Shown here: positions 17,324-23,951 of the stretch, piece after piece
How positions within the stretch are numbered: the stretch's first letter is position 1
Layout: each line of letters opens with the position of its first letter
Assembly: GCA_963748545.1 (NCBI GenBank)
Contig: CAVVJO010000016.1
Coordinates: 1-64,000, forward strand
Length of the DNA: 64,000 nt
Direction: 5' to 3'
From: Roseiarcus sp963748545
GTDB lineage: Bacteria > Pseudomonadota > Alphaproteobacteria > Rhizobiales > Beijerinckiaceae
Program-made: the position numbers and the translations under genes
The notes under the pieces: generated by a model
Databases searched by the model: none
Told to the model about the DNA's origin: nothing
What the model saw: the letters and a program-made list of their open reading frames with translations, nothing else

Positions 17324-19210
17324 ATGTCTCCGATGAACGCGTCATCGCTCGTGCGCCTTACGGATTCAATGACTGAAGTGTGGTCCGACCGTCGCTGGCG
17401 CACAGGGTTGATCCTGACCGTCAGCAGCGTCGGACTTCTCATCGTCGCAGCGGCGCTCGCGACGACGCTCGCCTTCCGTGTCGACACTGCAACCCAATGG
17501 GTTGAACATACTTACCAGGTCCGTGGTCTGGCGGAACGTGCGCTGATGCACCTTCAGGACACCGAACTCGCGCTCCGCACAAATCCCTCCGACATTCGCA
17601 GCGCGCAGCAGCCGTCGCTCGACGATCTGGCCGCGCTTCGCCGCCTCGTAAGCGACAATCCTTCACAAGTCGATCGCGTCGACCAGATCAACACGCTTAT
17701 CGAGACCTATTTCGCACAAGCCGATCGCGAAACGACGGCGCCGCCGGCCACACCGGCGAAGGGCGGCGTCGGCGCGGCGCGCGCCAAACAGATCCATGAG
17801 TTGTTCGCCCAGTTCGACAGTTCGGAGGCCGAACTTCTCAGAGAGCGGCAGTCGAAGGCCGATCAGCTGCAGGCGCTTCTCCTGGCGCTGACCCTGTTGA
17901 GCCTCGTTCTTTCGATGATCGCGTCGATCGCCGTCGTCAGGACGAGCTGGTCCTATATCCGGCAGTTGCAGGCGCAATCGGATGCGTTGAAGGCGGAGGC
18001 GGCGAGCCGCCGGGACGCCGAATCGAGGCTCCTGCAGACCCAAAAAATTGAGCTGGTGGGTCAGCTCACCGCCGGGATCGCACACGACTTCAATAACTTG
18101 CTCACGATCGTGATTGGCAATCTGGACACCGCCACGCGACGGATCGAGGAAGGCGCCGCAGCCGACCTGAGCCGCATCGTCCGGCCTCTGGAGACCGCTG
18201 GCGACGGCGCGCGGCGCGCGGCCGGGCTCACTCAAAAGCTGCTCGCTTTTGCCCGCCAGCAACCGCTCTCTCCAACGCAGCTCGACCTCAACAAAGCGGT
18301 CGCAAATATGTCCGACGTGCTGACCCGCACCGTCGGCAAATCGGTAAAAATCGAAACTGTTCTTGCAGCGGGACTTTGGCCGGCCTTTGCCGATCCGAGC
18401 CACGTCGACAACGCGATCGTCAATCTTGTCATCAACGCTCGCGACGCGATGCCGGAAGGCGGCCATGTCACCATAGAAACCGCCAACGCGTGGCTCAGCG
18501 AGGACTATGTCGCCCAGTTCGGCGATGTCGCGGCGGGGCAATACGTGCTCCTGTCGGTCTCCGACACCGGCCCGGGCATCCCCCCGCACATCCTGCCGCG
18601 GGTCTTCGAGCCCTTTTTCACGACCAAGGATGTCGGGAAAGGGACCGGACTCGGCCTTGCCACGATCCACGGTTTCGTCAAGCAATCCAGGGGGCACATT
18701 CGAATTTATAGCGAGCCGGGCAATGGCGCGACCGTCAAGATCTACCTGCCGCGAATGACGGGAGCGACCCTCGTTGCGGCGACGCCCGAGACCAGGGAGA
18801 CTTCCGACGCGATTGCGCCAAACGCAGGCCCGGCCGAAGTCGTGCTCTTGGTCGAGGACGACGAGGGGGTCCGCGCGTTTGCCAAATCCGCGCTGGAAGG
18901 CCTCGGCTATCAGGTGCTTGCGGGGCGGGATGGCCTGGAGGGGCTTGCGCTTCTGCGCCAAGCCCCGCGTGTGGACGTCCTTTTCACCGACGTCGTCCTG
19001 CCGGGCGGGATGAACGGCCGACGCTTGGCCGACGAAGCCGTTGCGCTCAGGCCGCGCCTGCCGGTTCTCTACACGACAGGATACACCCGTAACGCCATCG
19101 TTCATGACGGCCGGCTTGACCCGGACGTGCAATTGATCTCGAAACCCTACACTCAGGGCGTCCTTGCCCGCGCGCTTCGCCGGATTATAGACGACAGCCG
19201 CCAGACTTGA
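17324..19210 (+). CDS. Hybrid sensor histidine kinase with CHASE3-like domain and receiver
   Basis: 628 aa. Membrane segment 1 is about residues 28-50, a periplasmic four-helix CHASE3-like sensor spans 52-180, and segment 2 is about 184-206. The HisKA domain has H254 in GIAHDFNN, the ATPase has VNLVINARDAM, SDTGPGIP and GTGLGLA, and a C-terminal receiver starts near 505 with its acceptor Asp in VLFTDVVLPGG. The frame is intact. It is divergent from the FATGUY regulator, a likely partner. The signal is not known. The start could also be ATG 17333 or 17369. Confidence 0.9.
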   Translation: MSPMNASSLVRLTDSMTEVWSDRRWRTGLILTVSSVGLLIVAAALATTLAFRVDTATQWVEHTYQVRGLAERALMHLQDTELALRTNPSDIRSAQQPSLDDLAALRRLVSDNPSQVDRVDQINTLIETYFAQADRETTAPPATPAKGGVGAARAKQIHELFAQFDSSEAELLRERQSKADQLQALLLALTLLSLVLSMIASIAVVRTSWSYIRQLQAQSDALKAEAASRRDAESRLLQTQKIELVGQLTAGIAHDFNNLLTIVIGNLDTATRRIEEGAAADLSRIVRPLETAGDGARRAAGLTQKLLAFARQQPLSPTQLDLNKAVANMSDVLTRTVGKSVKIETVLAAGLWPAFADPSHVDNAIVNLVINARDAMPEGGHVTIETANAWLSEDYVAQFGDVAAGQYVLLSVSDTGPGIPPHILPRVFEPFFTTKDVGKGTGLGLATIHGFVKQSRGHIRIYSEPGNGATVKIYLPRMTGATLVAATPETRETSDAIAPNAGPAEVVLLVEDDEGVRAFAKSALEGLGYQVLAGRDGLEGLALLRQAPRVDVLFTDVVLPGGMNGRRLADEAVALRPRLPVLYTTGYTRNAIVHDGRLDPDVQLISKPYTQGVLARALRRIIDDSRQT

Positions 19211-19329
19211 CCCCTCGGCTGGGCGGCCCACGATTGGGATGGTCAGGCGGCCTTCGGCGCGAGCCGGCGGCTGGCTCAGCACCGACGCGATTTCGTCATG
19301 AAGCCAGGAGCCGATCGGCCCGGCCGTCC

Positions 19330-20775
19330 TCATGGCGCCCGCCCGAAGCTTGGTCGAGAGTTTCGTGGATCAAGGGTTCCGTCAGAGGCGTTCAAAGAAT
19401 CCCCTGTCTCGCCGGCCCTCGCGAGGTAGAGCAAGACCATCGTTCGCTCGCCCGGGACACTGTCCACGACCGCGCGGCCTCCTGCGCCTTCCGCGAACTC
19501 GAAAGCAGACGCCAAGCCCAGCCCGGTGCCCTCTCCCGGGCGCTTGGTGGTGAAGAACGGTTCGCCGGCCCTTCTCAGTACGTCGGCGCTCATGCCGACC
19601 CCGTCATCGGCGACGCTGACCACAAGGTAGTCGCGAGGCGGCAAGCCCTGCGGACATTCTGAGGCGGAACAATTGCGGACGGCGACCCGAATTGTGCCGG
19701 TGTCGTGCAGAGCTTCGCGCGCGTTCGAAACGAGATTGAATAACACCGACTGCAGTCTCGCCGCCTCGGCCAGAATGGGCCAAGCCCCCGGCTGAAGATC
19801 GAACACGACGTGGGCGGCAGGACCCGCGAGGTGGCGCACGAGATCGGCGTCGCGCTCGACGAGGTCCCGAGGCCAGAAGATTTCCGCTTCACTCTCCTCC
19901 GCGCGCGCAAAGTCGAGGAGGCGCCTAACGAGCCGGCGGCCGTGGTCGATCGCCTTGTCAACCTCGTCGAGCATACCGACGATCGTCGGCTCCAGCTCCT
20001 TCCGGCGCATCAACTGCTCGGCACTCTGCATGACGGCGAGAACATTGTTGATGTCGTGCATGACATTGCCGACAAAGCCCCCGAGCAGTCGCAGTCTCTC
20101 CGAATGACTCGCGCGCCGCTGCGCCTCCGTTAACCGTTGCGTCTCCGCCTTGAGTTGCTCAACGACGGTCTCCGCCAAACGGCTCCGCTCCTCGACTTTT
20201 CGTTCGAGTTCCGCCTCGCGCTCTTTAATTGCGGTGATGTCATAGGCAAACGAGAGGATGTGGCGGATCTCGCCGCCGTCGTCCCGGATCGGCGCTACCG
20301 ACACATTCCACCAGCGCATAGACCCTTTAGCGGTCGGATAGCGCGCGACGAATTGCGTTGAAACGCCAGCGCGTGCGTCTTCGACAATCTCTTTGGCGCG
20401 CCTGTAATCGTGAGAGGGCCACTGGTCGACCCAATTGGCGCCGCGAAACGCCGAAAAATCGTCGATCTCCATAAGTTTGCGACCGTGAGCGTTCATGGCT
20501 TTGAGCGTGCCGGAAATGTCAACGAGTTGAATGCAGGCGTGAGACGCCAGCAACAACTGCCGGGCAAGGTCCGAAGTCGCCGCGGCGGCCAGGAAGTCGG
20601 CGTCGGCGTCCTTACTGTCCGACTGCATGCCCACGCGCTTTTTGATCGGAGCCAGCGATTGGGTGAGCTTACGCCCCCAGAAGCCGAAGCCCATGCAGGC
20701 GAAGGCCAACCACCGGGTCATGTCGCTGACCGGGCCGGTGTCAAACATTGCAGCTGAGAAACGGAATCCGTGCAT
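19330..20775 (-). CDS. PAS-domain histidine kinase
   Basis: Up to 481 aa. A PAS domain (about residues 75-190, HACIQLVDISGTLKAMNAHG, then WWNVSVAPIRDDGGEIRHIL) is followed by a coiled coil, an H-box with GNVMHDINNVLAVMQ, and an ATPase domain with NLVSNAREAL, VADDGVGM and GTGLGLASAFEFA. A short hydrophobic N-terminal part (TRWLAFACMGFGFWG) may anchor it, but the true start could be ATG 20628, giving a soluble kinase. Convergent with the hybrid kinase. Probably another input to the stress phosphorelay. Confidence 0.85.
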   Translation of the reverse strand: MHGFRFSAAMFDTGPVSDMTRWLAFACMGFGFWGRKLTQSLAPIKKRVGMQSDSKDADADFLAAAATSDLARQLLLASHACIQLVDISGTLKAMNAHGRKLMEIDDFSAFRGANWVDQWPSHDYRRAKEIVEDARAGVSTQFVARYPTAKGSMRWWNVSVAPIRDDGGEIRHILSFAYDITAIKEREAELERKVEERSRLAETVVEQLKAETQRLTEAQRRASHSERLRLLGGFVGNVMHDINNVLAVMQSAEQLMRRKELEPTIVGMLDEVDKAIDHGRRLVRRLLDFARAEESEAEIFWPRDLVERDADLVRHLAGPAAHVVFDLQPGAWPILAEAARLQSVLFNLVSNAREALHDTGTIRVAVRNCSASECPQGLPPRDYLVVSVADDGVGMSADVLRRAGEPFFTTKRPGEGTGLGLASAFEFAEGAGGRAVVDSVPGERTMVLLYLARAGETGDSLNASDGTLDPRNSRPSFGRAP

Positions 20776-20893
20776 TGCGGATCAAGATAGAGGACGGCTG
20801 CAAGCCGCGATGTGTCATTTGACATGAAAGCGCTGCCGCATCTCCGACTTCCGCTGGCATCCTCCGCTTAGCCGAAGGTCACGTCCGCCTTGC

Positions 20894-20919
20894 GGAACAA
20901 GTCGCTTGTTGAAGACGTT
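20894..20919 (+). promoter_or_regulatory. EcfG-type promoter of the DUF1236-like gene
   Basis: GGAAC at 20894-20898, 17 bases, then CGTT at 20916-20919, about 50 bases before ATG 20969. It is an exact match to the EcfG pattern. Confidence 0.75.
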
Positions 20920-20968
20920 CAAGCGCCCGGGCGAGGCAATATCGCCTCATCAACCCGGAGGCAGACAA

Positions 20969-21328
20969 ATGAAATCGATCGTATTGGCGACGATAGCGGC
21001 GGCTTGTGCAATTCCGGTTGCGGCCTACGCCGACGACAGACCCGTCGGCGCGGTCGGAGGCGCGATCGGAGGCGCGGCCGTCGGCACAGTGGTGGGTGGA
21101 CCGGTGGGCACGGTCGTGGGCGCCGGCATCGGAGCGCTTGTCGGCTCGTCGCTGCCCTCGGAACCGTCGGTAGTTTACCAGCAGCCGATCGCAGTGGGCG
21201 AGCCGCTGCCAGAAACCTATACCTACTACAACGTTCCTCAATACCCAGACTACGAGTATATAATCCTGAATAATCAGCGGGTTATTGTCGACCGGCACAC
21301 CCACCGCGTTGTTCGCGTCGTCCCATAA
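20969..21328 (+). CDS. DUF1236-like exported stress protein
   Basis: 119 aa. A signal peptide (KSIVLATIAAACAIPVAAYA, residues 2-21) is followed by a glycine-rich stretch with repeated GGAxGGAxVG units that can form a glycine-zipper hairpin, then a Tyr-rich C-terminal domain ending in RVVRVVP, as in DUF1236 proteins. GGAGG lies before the ATG. An EcfG-type promoter precedes it and an intrinsic terminator follows at 21353, so it is a single-gene unit. Probably periplasmic or outer-envelope associated. Confidence 0.85.
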   Translation: MKSIVLATIAAACAIPVAAYADDRPVGAVGGAIGGAAVGTVVGGPVGTVVGAGIGALVGSSLPSEPSVVYQQPIAVGEPLPETYTYYNVPQYPDYEYIILNNQRVIVDRHTHRVVRVVP

Positions 21329-21352
21329 GGATTCGAGAGCCAATCTTGCAAA

Positions 21353-21380
21353 GCCCGGGCTCCTGTCCGGGCGTTTTTTT
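21353..21380 (+). terminator. Intrinsic terminator after the DUF1236-like gene
   Basis: A GCCCGG/CCGGGC stem with an 8-base loop, followed by seven T residues at 21374-21380. Confidence 0.9.
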
Positions 21381-21392
21381 GTTCAACGCTGG

Positions 21393-21417
21393 GGAACGCG
21401 AAGGCCGACGGTTCGTT
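21393..21417 (+). promoter_or_regulatory. EcfG-type promoter of the 69-aa gene
   Basis: GGAAC at 21393-21397, 16 bases, then CGTT at 21414-21417, about 28 bases before ATG 21446. Exact match to GGAAC-N16-CGTT. Confidence 0.75.
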
Positions 21418-21445
21418 GATTAACGAAGGTTAATTGGAGGCAGCG

Positions 21446-21655
21446 ATGCGCAGCGCTCTCAACGTGGAACGGCCGCGAACAGTTTATTGGCTAGCGTCCT
21501 TCGTTCTTCTCTCCAGCGCGCTCGTCGCGCTGGAGATTCGCTCGGAAGCGCTGACTGTCAGCTCACTGCCGCGCACCGTGGCGCGCTCCGCCGAACCGCA
21601 GTTTGTGATTCCGGTCGGAGCCTCTGTCGCGGTGGTGGGGTTAGACAAGGAGTGA
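21446..21655 (+). CDS. Small single-pass membrane protein, 69 aa
   Basis: ATG 21446 has GGAGG six bases upstream. A positively charged N-terminus is followed by one hydrophobic helix (VYWLASFVLLSSALVAL, about residues 14-30) and a short soluble tail ending in VVGLDKE. It may be a membrane anchor or an uncleaved signal sequence. It sits between a terminator and phyR, has its own EcfG-type promoter, and has no family that I recognise. Confidence 0.7.
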   Translation: MRSALNVERPRTVYWLASFVLLSSALVALEIRSEALTVSSLPRTVARSAEPQFVIPVGASVAVVGLDKE

Positions 21656-21662
21656 GCGAGAC

Positions 21663-22460
21663 TTACTGCGAGAGTTCGTCGCGCCGGAAGGCCTTGCGAT
21701 CGAAGAAGAGCGCCTGACTGATCGCGGCCTTCACCGCCTCCGGCCGGAAGGGCTTGGTGATCAGAAACGCCGGCTCCGGTTTCTCCCCAGTAAGTAGACG
21801 TTCTGGGAAGGCAGTGATGAAAATGACCGGCACTTCAATCTCGGTCAAAATTTCGTTGACCGCATCAAGTCCAGAGCTTCCGTCGGCAAGCTGAATGTCG
21901 GCGAGCACAAGCCCGGGCGTTTGAGCCTGCACCAGAGCCACGGCGGCGCGGTGAGTCCGGGCGACTCCGAGGACATCGTGGCCAAGATCCCGGACCATGC
22001 CTTCGATGTCGAGAGCGATAATCGGTTCGTCCTCGATGATAAGGACGCTGGTCGCCACTTGCTCCGCGATCTCGCGACCGGCGGCGTCAATCAAAGCCGA
22101 GGTCTCTTCCGGCGTTCGCGCCAGAATGGAAGCCACATCCTCCACCGTGAAGCCTTCGACCGCCACCAATAGAAACGCTTGTCGGGGTAGTGGCGTCAAG
22201 GCCTCGAGGTTGCGGCCCACCGGATCCAGGGCGCCTCTGATCTCATGACTGCCATTGTGCGTCGACGACCAGAGTTTGAGGAATATTTTATATAGACCCA
22301 GCCGCGCGGGCATATCGGTTGGAAATACGGAAGGATCGGCGACCAACGCCTCCAGGGTTGCAGCAACGTAGGCGTCGCCTCCAGCCTGTGTCCCATTCAA
22401 CGCCCGCGCGAACCGGCGCAGGTAGGGCAAATGGGGAGCAATGCTCTGAGCGATAGCCAT
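21663..22460 (-). CDS. phyR: General stress response regulator PhyR
   Basis: 265 aa. The N-terminal sigma-factor-like domain (about residues 1-130; LPYLRRFARALNG, LTPLPRQAFLLVAVEGFTVE) mimics EcfG, and the C-terminal receiver (about 138-255) has IIEDEPIIAL, the acceptor Asp in LVLADIQLADG, and Lys in FLITKPF. On phosphorylation the sigma-like domain binds NepR and frees EcfG. The frame is intact. No EcfG-type promoter was found directly upstream, unlike nepR-ecfG. Confidence 0.95.
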   Translation of the reverse strand: MAIAQSIAPHLPYLRRFARALNGTQAGGDAYVAATLEALVADPSVFPTDMPARLGLYKIFLKLWSSTHNGSHEIRGALDPVGRNLEALTPLPRQAFLLVAVEGFTVEDVASILARTPEETSALIDAAGREIAEQVATSVLIIEDEPIIALDIEGMVRDLGHDVLGVARTHRAAVALVQAQTPGLVLADIQLADGSSGLDAVNEILTEIEVPVIFITAFPERLLTGEKPEPAFLITKPFRPEAVKAAISQALFFDRKAFRRDELSQ

Positions 22461-22797
22461 CCTAACGTTCTCCTCCTCAGGAAGATCCCGGCGCGCAGCA
22501 GTCGTCGCGTCGGCAAAAAATCATTCGTACCGGAAACTGTGGCAGAATCATTGGGCCCTTTTCAACCCGCCCAGATGGGTTGGCACCGCAACCAACTCCT
22601 CCATCGATGTGAGGCCTCAACGCCATGATTTCAAGGCTGAGCCGGCGACAGGAAAGGTCTCGTCGCCGCTTACCGGGGGAGGCCGACGGTCGCGCACATC
22701 CATCAAAGGTAGCGGACAGTAGAGCTTCGTGTCGCCTGTCTTGCCGAAACGAAAGCCGGCGCCACTGCGTAGCGCCGACTTTCGTTGCAGCTTTCGG
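22461..22797. other. Intergenic region upstream of phyR
   Basis: These 337 bases hold the phyR upstream region and, at 22748-22786, the terminator of the 28-aa gene. No other gene or repeat was seen. The phyR promoter must lie here, but no GGAAC element was found. Confidence 0.5.
22748..22786 (-). terminator. Strong hairpin after the 28-aa gene
   Basis: The 15-base arms 22748-22762 and 22772-22786 pair over a 9-base loop, with only one G-U wobble when read on the minus strand, and lie directly after the stop at 22798. The U-tract is short (UUU), so a terminator or mRNA-stabilising hairpin is likely. Confidence 0.65.
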
Positions 22798-22884
22798 TCA
22801 GTGATGCCAGAATAACGCCAGCAAGATAATGATAGGCAGCGGCACGCCAAGAAGCCAAAGCAATGCGCCTCGTCCAAAACCCAT
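22798..22884 (-). CDS. 28-aa small membrane protein
   Basis: A complete miniature transcription unit. An EcfG-type promoter (22927-22954) leads to GAGGAGGG ahead of ATG 22884; a 28-codon frame follows and ends in TGA at 22798, then a strong hairpin. The peptide begins MGFGRGALLW and is one hydrophobic helix with a Pro-rich centre (GVPLPIIILLALFW) and His-His at its end. Similar tiny proteins are, to my knowledge, widespread but unnamed in Rhizobiales. A role as a stress-induced membrane regulator is a guess. Confidence 0.7.
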   Translation of the reverse strand: MGFGRGALLWLLGVPLPIIILLALFWHH

Positions 22885-22926
22885 GACACCCTCCTCGCAT
22901 AAAGGTCGTTGCCCGAACCTTTCGGT

Positions 22927-22954
22927 GATAACTTATCAACGGTCCGCTCGTTCC
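22927..22954 (-). promoter_or_regulatory. EcfG-type promoter of the 28-aa gene
   Basis: On the minus strand, GGAAC (22954-22950), 17 bases, then GTTATC (22932-22927), about 43 bases upstream of ATG 22884. Confidence 0.7.
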
Positions 22955-23041
22955 ATGAGCTTCCAGGTGTTTTCGCGCCGAGTGCGTTCACGAGCAGTTG
23001 CATCAGCCGGCGGGCCTACTCGGGGCCAAGCGAGCGTTATT

Positions 23042-23068
23042 GGAACATCGATGCAGAGTCGGGGCGTT
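23042..23068 (+). promoter_or_regulatory. Possible EcfG-type promoter of ku-ligD
   Basis: GGAAC at 23042-23046 and CGTT at 23065-23068, with 18 bases between, one more than usual. Given the frequent single-base insertions in this sequence, the true spacing may be 17. It lies 33 bases before ku. Confidence 0.45.
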
Positions 23069-23100
23069 CGAAATCGAAGTTCCGTGTACGGCGGGAGAGT

Positions 23101-23949
23101 ATGATGGCGGCGCCGAGGGCGAACTGGAAGGGCTATCTGACAATCGCGGAAGTGACGCTCCCGGTGTCACTTTACGCCGCTGCGTCGGCTTCGGATCGCA
23201 TCGCCCTGCATACCGTTAATCGGATGACCGGAAGCCGTGTCCAACGTCAATATTTCGACGTCGAAACCGGGGAACCGGTCGGGCCAGACGATCAGGTTAA
23301 AGGGTATGAAGTCGGCAAGGATCAGTTCGTCATACTGGACGAGGAGGAGATCGCCGCTGCAACACCAACGAGCGACAAGAAGCTTACGGTCTCGGCGTTT
23401 GTAGCCGTCGACGAAATTGACGACATCTATCTCGACCGGCCCTATTTCCTGGCGCCATCCAACCGGAGCGGGGACGCCGCCTTCACGCTGATTTGCGAAG
23501 GTCTGCGAGTAGCTGGCACGGCGGCGGTCGCACAGGGAGTGCTGTTCCGTCGCGTGCGGACCCTTTTGATCCGCCCTCGCGATCTCGGCCTCGCCGCGGC
23601 CACACTCAACTTCAACTACCAGGTACGGACTGCCGATGACGCGTTCGCCGAAGTGCCTTCGATCAAGGCGAAACGCGAGATGCTCGACCTCGCCGAACAT
23701 ATCATCAAGACAAAGCAGGGCGACTTCGATCCGGGGAGCGTCAGCGATCGCTATGAGGCGGCGTTGGCTGAACTGGTCAAGGCGAAGCTCGAGGGGCGGA
23801 CGATCGCCGCGCCAAAGCGCGAGCGCCGGCCGGCGATGAGCGACTTGATGACGGCGCTGCGCGAAAGCGCCAACCTGAACGCGAAGCCGCGGGCAGCCAA
23901 GGCGCGCTCCCCAAAAACTCCCGGGCACGCTAGGCGGAAAGCGAGTTGA
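23101..23949 (+). CDS. ku: Non-homologous end-joining protein Ku
   Basis: 282 aa. Bacterial Ku forms a homodimeric ring that binds DNA ends and recruits LigD. The Ku core is present (ALHTVNRMTGSRVQRQYFD, GYEVGKDQFVILDEEEI, YFLAPSNRSGDAAFTLICEG) with a basic C-terminal tail. ATG 23101 (or 23104) has GGGAGAG upstream. It is followed after two bases by ligD, so the two form an operon. A second ku lies convergent at 26.5-27.4 kb. Confidence 0.95.
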   Translation: MMAAPRANWKGYLTIAEVTLPVSLYAAASASDRIALHTVNRMTGSRVQRQYFDVETGEPVGPDDQVKGYEVGKDQFVILDEEEIAAATPTSDKKLTVSAFVAVDEIDDIYLDRPYFLAPSNRSGDAAFTLICEGLRVAGTAAVAQGVLFRRVRTLLIRPRDLGLAAATLNFNYQVRTADDAFAEVPSIKAKREMLDLAEHIIKTKQGDFDPGSVSDRYEAALAELVKAKLEGRTIAAPKRERRPAMSDLMTALRESANLNAKPRAAKARSPKTPGHARRKAS

Positions 23950-23951
23950 CA

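Noticed and set aside
17663..19333. A very long open frame (556 codons) antisense to the hybrid kinase
   Set aside because: It mirrors the codon bias of the real kinase gene, has no domain and no start signal.
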